Assembly: GCA_035258565.1 (NCBI GenBank)
Contig: DATFXF010000359.1
Coordinates: 1 to 9,599, forward strand
DNA length: 9,599 nucleotides
Reading direction: 5' to 3'
From: DATFXF01 sp035258565
GTDB taxonomy: Bacteria > Acidobacteriota > Terriglobia > Acidiferrales > UBA7541
Shown here in pieces: positions 1 to 5,702 of this stretch. Below the pieces are notes generated by a model. That model did no database searches, had not been told where the DNA came from, and saw only the letters and a list, made by a program, of their open reading frames with translations. Positions within the stretch are counted from its first letter, which is position 1; each line of letters begins with the position of its first letter. The position numbers and the translations under genes are program-made.

Positions 1-63
1 TGGGATTCGCCTCGAGGCCCGGGGATCTTGCACTGAAGTTGGTTCCGCAGTGGGTGACGGGAC

Positions 64-441
64 CTAATAGGGCATCGCGCCGTAGGTGGCTTCGAACTCC
101 GCCAGCGGCACCATGTCGATGGCGTCCCATGGGCAGCCCTCGAGGAATGCGCCATCGGGGCCCTTGCTGGTACAGAGCTTGCAGCCAATGCACAGCAAGG
201 GATCAACTTCGATGCGGCCAAAGGGGGGACTATCTTTGTCAGGCACCCAATACATGCAATCTTCGACCGGGCAGTATTCAACACACGCGGGAGAACCCGC
301 GCAGCCGGTGCAGCATTCATTGATGACGGCGATGATGTGCGGCTTGCGCTTGCGGCGATTCGTTTGCCCGGTCGACTTCGGCTCGCGCTTGATGACCTGG
401 CCAGAAGCGAATTTCTCGATGGGAGGAAGTGTCTGGGCCAC
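64..441 (-). CDS. Two-[4Fe-4S] ferredoxin family protein
   Basis: This 125-residue protein is a small soluble electron carrier of the bacterial dicluster ferredoxin type. A basic N-terminal stretch (about residues 18-34) precedes two cysteine clusters. The first has C44, C47, C53 and C57-Pro, and the second has C84, C87, C90 and C103-Pro. The usual pattern crosses over, so C57 would serve the second cluster and C103 the first. C43 and C62 are additional cysteines. The first cluster has a longer gap between its second and third cysteines (C-x5-C) than the classical C-x2-C. The start is a GTG at 441, chosen because AAAGGA lies 6 nt upstream and no better start is nearby. It lies downstream of the isocitrate dehydrogenase-like gene on the same strand, but a separate promoter candidate sits between them. 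The redox partner cannot be told from the sequence. The family call is firm and the role is inferred. Confidence 0.88.
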   Translation of the reverse strand: MAQTLPPIEKFASGQVIKREPKSTGQTNRRKRKPHIIAVINECCTGCAGSPACVEYCPVEDCMYWVPDKDSPPFGRIEVDPLLCIGCKLCTSKGPDGAFLEGCPWDAIDMVPLAEFEATYGAMPY

Positions 442-494
442 TGACTATCCTTTAGGAGACGGAGGCTTATCCTCGACTCTCACTCTCCTGCCAT

Positions 495-523
495 ATTTTT
501 GCCGACCCCTTTGGCAATGTCAA
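495..523 (-). promoter_or_regulatory. Candidate sigma-70 promoter of the ferredoxin gene
   Basis: On the minus strand a perfect -35 box TTGACA (523-518) is followed after 17 bp by AAAAAT (500-495), which matches 4 of 6 bases of the -10 consensus. Transcription would start near 488, giving a leader of about 47 nt before the GTG at 441. An inverted repeat TTGCC-N9-GGCAA (517-499) occupies most of the spacer and enters the -10 box, so it could be an operator. The -10 box is the weak part of the call. Confidence 0.45.
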
Positions 524-575
524 TCGAGCGAGATATGCCGCACAGGATGCTTCCGGCACAAGGCTTCGAGAATCC

Positions 576-1571
576 CTAGGCTAGATGGAGCGCCCCGATC
601 ACCCCGTCGGTGAACTCCTCGGTGCTCGCCTTGCCGCCGACGTCGGGCGTCAGGTGCTTACCCTGGCGATAAACCGTCCGCAGGGCCTGGTCGATTCGCC
701 GTGCGGCTTCGGCCTCGCCGAGGTGGTCGAGCATCATGACCCCGCTCATCAGGACGGCCGTGGGATTGGCGATGCCCTTGCCGGTGATGTCAGGCGCGGT
801 GCCGTGCACGGCCTCAAAAATCGCGCACTCTTCGCCCAGGTTCGCGCTCGGCACCAGACCCAGCCCGCCCACAAGCCCAGCCGCCAGATCGCTCATCAAA
901 TCCCCATAAAGGTTGGGCAGCAGCATGACGTCGAACTGCTGCGGATTGAGCGCCAGCTGCATGCACGCGTTGTCCGCGATCAGCTCTTTGTACTCGATGT
1001 CCGGGTAGGTCGCCGCGACCTTCCGCGCTGAGCTGAGAAAGAGGCCGTCGGAAAGCTTCATGATGTTGGCTTTGTGGATTGCGTGGATCTTCTTGCGGGC
1101 TTGCCGCCGAGCGTAGTCGAAGGCAAACTTGGCAATCCGGGTGGAAGCCTTTTCCGTGATGATTTTCAGGCTTTCCACAACGCCCGGAACGACCGTGTGT
1201 TCGAGTCCGGCGTAGAGGTCCTCGGTATTCTCGCGGACGATGACCAGGTTTACTCCTTCAAACCGTGACTTCACTCCCTCGAGGTTCCGCACTGGGCGCA
1301 GGTTGGCATAGAGCTCCAAAGCCTGGCGCAAAGCTACGTTCACGCTGGGGGCACCGCCGGCAACCTCGGTGGCCATCGGTCCCTTGAGCGCCACGCCGCT
1401 TCGCCGCACCGATTCGACGAGGTCTGCGAGCACATATTCGCCGGAGGGGCTGCGTGCGGGAGCCTCCTCCCAGGTGATGGCTACGCCTGAGGCGTCAATA
1501 ATGCGGCGTGCCGCCCGTACGACCTCCGGGCCGATTCCGTGCCCGGAAATCAGTGTGGCTTTGTGCGCCAT
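576..1571 (-). CDS. NAD-type isocitrate/isopropylmalate dehydrogenase family protein (probable isocitrate dehydrogenase)
   Basis: This 331-residue enzyme belongs to the metal-dependent beta-decarboxylating dehydrogenases, which oxidise and decarboxylate a 2-hydroxy acid. Visible family features are GHGIGPEVV near residue 10, the substrate loop PSVNVALR (75-82), arginines R92 and R113 in LRPVRNLEG and VRENTEDLY, Tyr120, Lys168 in HKANIMK, metal-binding aspartates D224 and D228 in NLYGDLMSDL, and the dinucleotide loop HGTAPDITGKGIANPTA (256-272). The loop and the ENTEDLYAGLEH segment resemble the short NAD-dependent isocitrate dehydrogenases (about 335 aa), so the TCA-cycle step isocitrate to 2-oxoglutarate is most likely. 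3-isopropylmalate or homoisocitrate dehydrogenase remain possible. No Shine-Dalgarno sequence precedes the ATG at 1571, and the -10 box lies only 11 nt upstream. It is divergent from the Fe-S carrier gene. Confidence 0.9.
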   Translation of the reverse strand: MAHKATLISGHGIGPEVVRAARRIIDASGVAITWEEAPARSPSGEYVLADLVESVRRSGVALKGPMATEVAGGAPSVNVALRQALELYANLRPVRNLEGVKSRFEGVNLVIVRENTEDLYAGLEHTVVPGVVESLKIITEKASTRIAKFAFDYARRQARKKIHAIHKANIMKLSDGLFLSSARKVAATYPDIEYKELIADNACMQLALNPQQFDVMLLPNLYGDLMSDLAAGLVGGLGLVPSANLGEECAIFEAVHGTAPDITGKGIANPTAVLMSGVMMLDHLGEAEAARRIDQALRTVYRQGKHLTPDVGGKASTEEFTDGVIGALHLA

Positions 1572-1582
1572 GGAAGCGATGC

Positions 1583-1612
1583 ATTCTACGGGAAATAGCG
1601 CACGTTGTCGAA
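1583..1612 (-). promoter_or_regulatory. Promoter of the isocitrate dehydrogenase-like gene
   Basis: On the minus strand TTCGAC (1612-1607) and TAGAAT (1588-1583) are separated by 18 bp. The -10 box matches 5 of 6 bases. It ends 11 nt before the start codon, so the transcript would begin about 5 nt upstream of the ATG. This agrees with the lack of a ribosome-binding site and suggests a near-leaderless mRNA. Confidence 0.5.
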
Positions 1613-1642
1613 GCCACCCTTGAGTCTCAGGAAACCCTTCGC

Positions 1643-1665
1643 GCGGTAAGCGGGTAAGCGGTTGG
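1643..1665 (+). repeat. Short tandem direct repeats GCGG(G)TAA upstream of the Fe-S carrier promoter
   Basis: Three consecutive units, GCGGTAA (1643-1649), GCGGGTAA (1650-1657) and the diverged GCGGTTGG (1658-1665), lie 26-48 bp before the -10 box of the carrier gene. They also lie about 31 bp beyond the -35 box of the divergent dehydrogenase. They could be a binding site for a regulator acting on one or both genes. No known regulator motif is recognised. Confidence 0.4.
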
Positions 1666-1676
1666 CGGGGTTAGAT

Positions 1677-1696
1677 TTGACAGAGTTTGCTATAAT
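1677..1696 (+). promoter_or_regulatory. Extended -10 promoter of the A-type Fe-S carrier gene
   Basis: A perfect TATAAT (1691-1696) is preceded by TGC (1688-1690), which is the TGn extended -10 arrangement. A perfect TTGACA (1677-1682) stands only 8 bp upstream, too close to act as a normal -35 box with this -10. The hexamer at the standard 17-bp distance (GGGTTA, 1668-1673) does not resemble a -35 box. Transcription would start near 1703, giving a leader of about 48 nt with GGGAGAA ahead of the ATG at 1751. Confidence 0.7.
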
Positions 1697-1750
1697 AAAA
1701 GGGAAGGGAAAAGAGGCTCCCCAGTGCCATGAGGAGCCGGGAGAACTTAT

Positions 1751-2074
1751 ATGATTAATCTGACGCCGGTCGCAGCAAGCAAGGTCAAGGAGATTATGAC
1801 GCAGCAGAACCCCACACCTAGCGCGCTGCGCGTGGCGGTAGTCGGAGGCGGTTGTTCGGGCTTCAGCTACCACATGGCATTCGAGAACCAGGAAAACGAG
1901 AGCGACAACATCTACCAATTCGACGGGCTGAAGGTCCTAGTAGACCAGATGAGCGAAATGTACTTGGACGGCGTCGAGATTGACTATATCGAGACGCTCG
2001 AGGGAGCCGGCTTCAAATTCAACAATCCGAATGTGAAGAGCACCTGTGGCTGCGGTAGCTCTTTTAGCGTCTAG
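1751..2074 (+). CDS. erpA: A-type iron-sulfur carrier protein (ErpA/IscA/HesB family)
   Basis: This 107-residue protein is an A-type carrier that accepts Fe-S clusters from a scaffold and hands them to client apoproteins in the cytoplasm. The three ligand cysteines are present: C35 in GGGCSGFSY, and C99 and C101 in the C-terminal STCGCGSSF motif. The length is typical of the family. The IDYIETLEGAGFKFNNPN segment before the C-terminal motif resembles ErpA-type members (acting late, on [4Fe-4S] targets), but IscA and SufA share most of these features, so the symbol is the best guess within the family. The ATG is preceded by GGGAGAA at 1739-1745. The gene is a single transcription unit, bounded by an extended -10 promoter and a strong terminator. 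No isc or suf genes are adjacent. Confidence 0.92.
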   Translation: MINLTPVAASKVKEIMTQQNPTPSALRVAVVGGGCSGFSYHMAFENQENESDNIYQFDGLKVLVDQMSEMYLDGVEIDYIETLEGAGFKFNNPNVKSTCGCGSSFSV

Positions 2075-2106
2075 TCTTCTGTACCCTCATCCTCTGAGCT
2101 TCGCCC

Positions 2107-2145
2107 AAGCGAGCTTTCCAATTCGAAAGCTCGCTTTTGTTTTTT
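2107..2145 (+). terminator. Rho-independent terminator of the Fe-S carrier gene
   Basis: A perfect 12-bp stem, AAGCGAGCTTTC (2107-2118) with GAAAGCTCGCTT (2125-2136), closes a 6-nt loop (CAATTC). It is followed by the T-rich tail TTGTTTTTT (2137-2145). It lies 32 bp after the stop codon. The opposite side of the stem lacks a T-run in the minus direction, so it should not efficiently stop transcripts of the convergent yciI-like gene. Confidence 0.95.
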
Positions 2146-2261
2146 GAGCGCGGCCTCGGAAGTGCGCGGAAGCGAATTCAGCAACTGCACGGTGCGCATT
2201 CGTCATCGGCACTCGAGCGCTTCGATCCTTTATCCGTGAAGCAGTACTCAGGCCCTGGGTG

Positions 2262-2546
2262 CTACGACTTGGGCAAAGTCTTCCGCCATGGCTTGATGGC
2301 GACGCCCGAGAAAAGACCAGCCTTCGCATAGGGATCGCGCGCCGCCACGGCGCGGGCCGCGGCCATGTCGTCACACTCGACGATGATCAGGCTGCCCACG
2401 ACGGTCGCGCCGTCCTCGCTGAGGAGCGGTCCGGCCAGAAGCAGTCGGTCGCCGAGCTCACTGAGAAATGCAAGATGCGCCTCCCGATTGGCGGCGCGTA
2501 CACCAGCTGCCTCCGGTTTGTCGGAGCAGTAAAACGTGTACAACAT
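2262..2546 (-). CDS. YciI family protein
   Basis: This 94-residue protein is of the YciI family, a dimeric alpha/beta ferredoxin-like fold of mostly unknown biochemical role. It lines up end to end with remembered E. coli YciI: MLY at the start, R21-x2-H24-L in the first helix, the AGPLLSEDG turn, and the DPYAKAGLFSGVAIKPW signature near the C-terminus. H24 and the aspartate of the DPY motif are the usual conserved polar residues. I chose the ATG at 2546 over the in-frame GTG at 2555 because the SD-like AGAGGTG (2559-2553) overlaps that GTG and sits 6 nt from the ATG, and because YciI proteins begin with this MLY motif. A strong hairpin (2562-2590) lies directly upstream of the SD. The gene is convergent with the Fe-S carrier gene and divergent from the methyltransferase. 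Confidence 0.88.
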   Translation of the reverse strand: MLYTFYCSDKPEAAGVRAANREAHLAFLSELGDRLLLAGPLLSEDGATVVGSLIIVECDDMAAARAVAARDPYAKAGLFSGVAIKPWRKTLPKS

Positions 2547-2561
2547 GTCTCGCACCTCTCG

Positions 2562-2590
2562 CGCCTTGTTAGAACGGTCTGAACAAGGCG
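2562..2590 (-). promoter_or_regulatory. Long stem-loop in the yciI-like 5' leader
   Basis: CGCCTTGTT (2562-2570) is perfectly complementary to AACAAGGCG (2582-2590). Inside it AGA pairs with TCT, leaving a 4-nt loop (2574-2577) and one bulged base (2581), for 12 bp in all. The stem ends 2 nt from the SD-like sequence of the yciI-like gene. There is no T-run, so it is not a classical terminator. It could be an mRNA element or, as DNA, an operator dyad (core AGAACGGTCT). Confidence 0.6.
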
Positions 2591-2602
2591 AACTTGGGCT
2601 GG

Positions 2603-2632
2603 CTCTTACTCCTGGTCGGACAAGGATGTCAA
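2603..2632 (-). promoter_or_regulatory. Possible promoter of the yciI-like gene
   Basis: A perfect TTGACA (2632-2627) on the minus strand is followed 18 bp later by TAAGAG (2608-2603), only a partial -10 match. If real, transcription would begin near 2597 and the long hairpin at 2590-2562 would form the start of the leader. Confidence 0.3.
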
Positions 2633-2663
2633 CCTAGTTCCTCAAAGGTGATCGTATGTGGAG

Positions 2664-2689
2664 GGCGCTGGCGGCGTGCCGCAAGCGCC
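2664..2689. repeat. GC-rich inverted repeat in the yciI-methyltransferase intergenic region
   Basis: GGCGCT (2664-2669) pairs with AGCGCC (2684-2689), and GCGG (2671-2674) pairs with CCGC (2679-2682). One G-A mismatch separates the two helices and a 4-nt loop (CGTG) caps them. It lies in the roughly 285-bp gap between the divergent yciI-like and methyltransferase genes. No T-run follows on either strand, and its role is unknown. Apart from the two hairpins and the weak yciI promoter, I see nothing firm in this gap. Confidence 0.5.
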
Positions 2690-2831
2690 AGGCGAACGGT
2701 GAGTTCGGTCCGGCGTTGCGCGTCAGTCATATCGGCACAATCCCAACCTCCGCATCCGACTTGCACCTGGCGGCTAGGAGCATACCGTCTGGTAGGATGG
2801 CGGCAGCCACGGCGATCCCCAAAGTGTCGTA

Positions 2832-3419
2832 ATGTCTGCCAGAGCCGACGATTGGAATGCGCGTCACCGGCTGGAAGACTGCCCGGAAGGGGCAAAACCG
2901 GCTGCGCTTCTCGAGAGTCTCCTGCCGATCCTGCCGCCCGGCCACGCGCTCGATCTGGCTTGTGGCGCCGGCCGGAATGCCATCTTTCTTGCCGCGCACG
3001 GCTGGAGTCTCGTCGGCATGGACTTCTCCCACGCTGTGCTTGAAAGGGCCAGCGCGGCTGCCCGCAGGAGTAGAGTGAACCTCAGGTGGGGCCGTGCGCG
3101 GGGCGCGGAAGGCCGAGCAAGGCCCGGTGTCGTTCTGCCGGAAGTAGACCTTGAGCATTCCCGTTTGCCAGCCGGCCAATTTGACCTGGTCTGTTGCTTC
3201 TACTACTTGCAGCGCTCGCTCTTCTCCTCGATGGAACGCGCTCTCCGGCCGGGCGGCGTTTTGATCTACGAAACCTATATCGCGCACGGCCCTCGCAATC
3301 CCGATCACCTTCTTCGGACCGGCGAACTGCTCGAAGCCTTCAGCAACCTTAAGCTACTCTTCTACCGTGAGATTCGCGCCGGGAAGGGAGTTGCCAGTCT
3401 GTTGGCGCGCCGCCGCTAG
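2832..3419 (+). CDS. Class I SAM-dependent methyltransferase, TehB-like
   Basis: This 195-residue protein is a Rossmann-fold methyltransferase that would use S-adenosylmethionine. Motif I is ALDLACGAGR (39-48), with the ribose-binding acidic residue D64 in GMDFS. The FDLVCCFYYLQRSLF segment (117-131), RALRPGG (136-142) and LIYETY (144-149) are typical of the small tellurite-resistance/TehB-like group. The C-terminal GPRNPDHLLRTGELLEAF and ASLLARRR also fit this group. The substrate is not known. Residues 87-104, between NLRW and VDLEHS, look like extra sequence compared with family members as I remember them. The ATG at 2832 has no good SD. An in-frame stop at 2793-2795 rules out a much earlier start. 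The stop codon overlaps that of the convergent TPR gene. Confidence 0.85.
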   Translation: MSARADDWNARHRLEDCPEGAKPAALLESLLPILPPGHALDLACGAGRNAIFLAAHGWSLVGMDFSHAVLERASAAARRSRVNLRWGRARGAEGRARPGVVLPEVDLEHSRLPAGQFDLVCCFYYLQRSLFSSMERALRPGGVLIYETYIAHGPRNPDHLLRTGELLEAFSNLKLLFYREIRAGKGVASLLARRR

Positions 3420-3910
3420 TTGGACATTGCCTGCAGCCTGCAAAAGGCGCGCAGAGCGCCCAGGTGCTGCGGGTTTTCGGCTTTGGCCTTCTTATATTCA
3501 GCGAGTGCCTGTCGAAACAGCCTCTTGCTCTCGTACACCCGGCCCAGGTTGAAATGAGGAAAGCAGTAGTTCTCGTAGCGCGGGGCCGCGAGCGCGCGCT
3601 TGAACCACGAAATGGCTTCGTCCAGCCTGCCTTTCTCGACCAGATAGGCCCCGATATCGTTATAGGGGTTGCCAAAGGATGGATCGACCTCGATGGCTCT
3701 CAAGCATTCCTGGATGGCGTCGTCCAGGAGCCCCTGGAAGCTGTAGGTCCACCCCAAGAACGTGTGGCCTTCCGCGGTGGGGAAGAGTTCGATGGAGCGC
3801 TTGTAGAGTTCGACGGCCTGGTCCAGCTCTCCGCGCATTTGGTGCTGGTAGGCCTCCTGGAAGAGCCTGAGGGCTTGCTCGCGCCTGAGCTTCTCGGTCT
3901 CCGAAGTCAT
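3416..3910 (-). CDS. Tetratricopeptide repeat protein
   Basis: This 164-residue protein consists almost wholly of TPR units at about residues 14-46, 47-80, 81-114 and 117-150. Recognisable signatures include the GELDQAVELYKRSIELFP helix pair, GLLDDAIQECLRAIEVDP, GRLDEAISWFKRAL and RLFRQALAEYKKAKAENP. TPR arrays bind other proteins. No signal peptide or membrane segment is present, so a cytoplasmic adaptor is likely, with unknown partners. The ATG at 3910 follows AAAGG at a suitable distance. The final bases overlap the methyltransferase gene tail to tail: one CTAG (3416-3419) contains both TAG stops. Confidence 0.88.
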   Translation of the reverse strand: MTSETEKLRREQALRLFQEAYQHQMRGELDQAVELYKRSIELFPTAEGHTFLGWTYSFQGLLDDAIQECLRAIEVDPSFGNPYNDIGAYLVEKGRLDEAISWFKRALAAPRYENYCFPHFNLGRVYESKRLFRQALAEYKKAKAENPQHLGALRAFCRLQAMSN

Positions 3911-3927
3911 CTGCGCCTTTGGGCTCG

Positions 3928-3933
3928 ATTATA
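3928..3933 (-). promoter_or_regulatory. -10 box of the TPR gene promoter
   Basis: A perfect TATAAT (3933-3928) on the minus strand ends 17 nt before the ATG at 3910, so the leader would be about 10 nt and carries AAAGG. No good -35 box occurs at 16-18 bp (GAAATC at 17 bp). The element is preceded by GTG rather than the TGn of an extended -10. Confidence 0.5.
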
Positions 3934-4008
3934 CACCTGCCCGTCGAATCGATTTCCTCGGGCCCGGCCGAGGCAGCGCGGATCGCCACGGCTAGCCACG
4001 GAACGCGA

Positions 4009-4037
4009 TTGAAAACAACTGGCTCGCCTCGTATGCT
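4009..4037 (+). promoter_or_regulatory. Promoter of nadE
   Basis: TTGAAA (4009-4014) and TATGCT (4032-4037) are separated by exactly 17 bp. Each is a fair sigma-70 match. The -10 box ends 11 nt before the ATG at 4049, so the predicted transcript starts about 5 nt before the start codon. This leaves no room for a full Shine-Dalgarno sequence. Confidence 0.55.
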
Positions 4038-4048
4038 AGTGGGTAGTT

Positions 4049-5686
4049 ATGAAGATTGCTTTGGCCCAGTTCAATCCCACCGTAGGCGATTTCAGCGGCA
4101 ATTCCACACGCATTCTCGAATTGGCGCACCAAGCCCAGCAGCGCGGCGCGCAGATAGCGGTTTTTTCTGAGCTTTGTCTGTGCGGCTATCTGCCACAAGA
4201 CCTGCTCGAGCGCCCCGCCTTCCTCGATCGAAATCGGACGGCGCTTGCCTGCTTGGCCAAGAAGGTGCCACTACCAGTGATTGTCGGTTACGCCGGCCGG
4301 GCACACGACTCCACCGGCAAACCCGTGGCCAATGCCGCGGCACTTGTGGGCCAAGGCCGCGTGCTCTTCGAGCAGCATAAGATGCTCCTGCCCACCTATG
4401 ATGTTTTCGACGAGTCTCGCTATTTCCAGCCAGCGAAAGAGCAGTCGGTCTTCCCATTTTGCGGCGAGCGGCTCGGAATCACCATCTGCGAGGACATCTG
4501 GAACGACAAGAACTTTTGGGCCACCCGACTCTACGAACGCGATCCGGTTGCAGAATTGGTGGAGAAGGGAACTACGGTCCTGCTGAACATCTCGGCTTCG
4601 CCCTACACCATCGACAAGCGCACCCTGCGCCTGGAAATGCTTCAGTCGCTCGCGCGGGCGCACCATCGTCCGGTGGTGTACGTGAACCAAGTGGGCGGGA
4701 ACGACAGCCTGGTGTTTGATGGCAGCAGCCTCGCTTTGAACGCTGACGGCACCGTGGCGGCACAGGCGCGTCTGTTTGAGGAAGACGTGGTGCTCTTTGA
4801 CACGGCGACCGGAACGGGCGAGGTGCGTGCGCAGCCAAGCGACGAACTGCAGGTGATTTATCTAGCTCTGGTCTGCGGGACGCGCGACTACGTCCGCAAG
4901 TGCGGCTTCCGCAAGGTTGTCGTGGGCCTGAGTGGAGGGATCGATTCTGCGGTCGTGGGCTGCCTCGCGGCGGCGGCGGTCGGGCACGAAAACGTTCTGG
5001 GCGTGGCCATGCCGGGCCCCTACTCCTCGGCAGGCAGCTTGCGCGATGCGCGAAAGGTTGCCGAAAACTTGGGGATCGACTTTCTGGTATTGCCCATCAG
5101 CGACATCTTTGAGGTTTATCGAACGACTCTTCAACCCGCGTTCGAGGGACGTCCCGCAGACGTCACCGAGGAGAATCTGCAGGCGCGCATCCGCGGGAAC
5201 CTGTTGATGGCACTCTCGAACAAGTTCGGCTTGCTGGTGCTGAGCACTGGCAACAAATCTGAAATGGCGGTCGGCTATTGCACGCTATATGGCGACATGG
5301 CCGGGGGCCTGGCGGTGATCTCAGACGTTCCGAAGACGATGGTCTATGAGCTGGGCCGGCTGATCAACCAGGAAAGGGAAGTCATCCCTGAGGCGACACT
5401 CGTCAAGCCGCCGTCGGCCGAGCTGCGAGCGAATCAGACCGATCAAGATACCCTGCCAGCCTACGACGTGCTCGACCGCATCCTCAAGGCATACATTGAG
5501 GACTTGCGCAGCCCGCAGGAGATCGCTGACCACTACGGGTTCCCTCTTGACCTGGTGCGCGAAGTAGCGCTGCGGGTGGACCGCAGCGAGTACAAACGCA
5601 AGCAGGCTCCGCCCGGGCTGAAGGTAACTTCCAAGGCCTTCAGCGTGGGGCGAACGTTCCCCATTGCCCAGAAATTCATACCGTAG
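4049..5686 (+). CDS. nadE: Glutamine-dependent NAD+ synthetase
   Basis: This 545-residue two-domain enzyme carries out the last step of NAD+ biosynthesis: ATP-dependent amidation of nicotinic acid adenine dinucleotide, using ammonia released from glutamine. The N-terminal nitrilase-type glutaminase domain (about 1-260) has the catalytic triad E41 in FSELCLCGY, K111 in HKMLLP and C147 in ICEDIWN. The C-terminal synthetase domain (about 265-545) has the PP-loop SGGIDS (295-300) and the STGNKSE motif (399-405), followed by YCTLYGDMAGG. The length is normal for the short bacterial glutamine-dependent form. The ATG at 4049 starts directly with the nitrilase strand MKIALAQFNP. The next gene begins 16 nt after its stop, so the two are probably co-transcribed. 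Confidence 0.97.
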   Translation: MKIALAQFNPTVGDFSGNSTRILELAHQAQQRGAQIAVFSELCLCGYLPQDLLERPAFLDRNRTALACLAKKVPLPVIVGYAGRAHDSTGKPVANAAALVGQGRVLFEQHKMLLPTYDVFDESRYFQPAKEQSVFPFCGERLGITICEDIWNDKNFWATRLYERDPVAELVEKGTTVLLNISASPYTIDKRTLRLEMLQSLARAHHRPVVYVNQVGGNDSLVFDGSSLALNADGTVAAQARLFEEDVVLFDTATGTGEVRAQPSDELQVIYLALVCGTRDYVRKCGFRKVVVGLSGGIDSAVVGCLAAAAVGHENVLGVAMPGPYSSAGSLRDARKVAENLGIDFLVLPISDIFEVYRTTLQPAFEGRPADVTEENLQARIRGNLLMALSNKFGLLVLSTGNKSEMAVGYCTLYGDMAGGLAVISDVPKTMVYELGRLINQEREVIPEATLVKPPSAELRANQTDQDTLPAYDVLDRILKAYIEDLRSPQEIADHYGFPLDLVREVALRVDRSEYKRKQAPPGLKVTSKAFSVGRTFPIAQKFIP

Positions 5687-5702
5687 TCTCGGTGATCATC
5701 GA

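Noticed and set aside
1586..1918. A minus-strand open frame of 110 codons over the Fe-S carrier promoter and gene start
   Set aside because: It is a shadow of the A-type carrier gene, with no motif and no SD. The carrier motifs on the plus strand are unambiguous.
2629..2730. A possible 33-codon minus-strand peptide (MTDAQRR...TFEELG) upstream of the yciI-like gene
   Set aside because: The composition looks plausible, but the only SD-like GGAGG is 16 nt from the ATG and there is no homology I recognise.
2594..3043. A 149-codon plus-strand frame in the yciI-methyltransferase gap
   Set aside because: It overlaps the methyltransferase in another frame, is rich in Arg and Cys, and shows no motif or SD.
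2727..3308. A 193-codon minus-strand open frame antisense to the methyltransferase
   Set aside because: It has no recognisable motifs and odd composition, and it lies opposite a gene with clear family motifs. Long antisense frames are expected in GC-rich DNA.
3464..4012. A 182-codon plus-strand frame opposite the TPR gene
   Set aside because: The TPR repeats are clear on the minus strand. This frame is their complement and lacks family features.
4271..4690. A 139-codon minus-strand open frame inside nadE
   Set aside because: It is antisense to the conserved nitrilase domain and has no family features.
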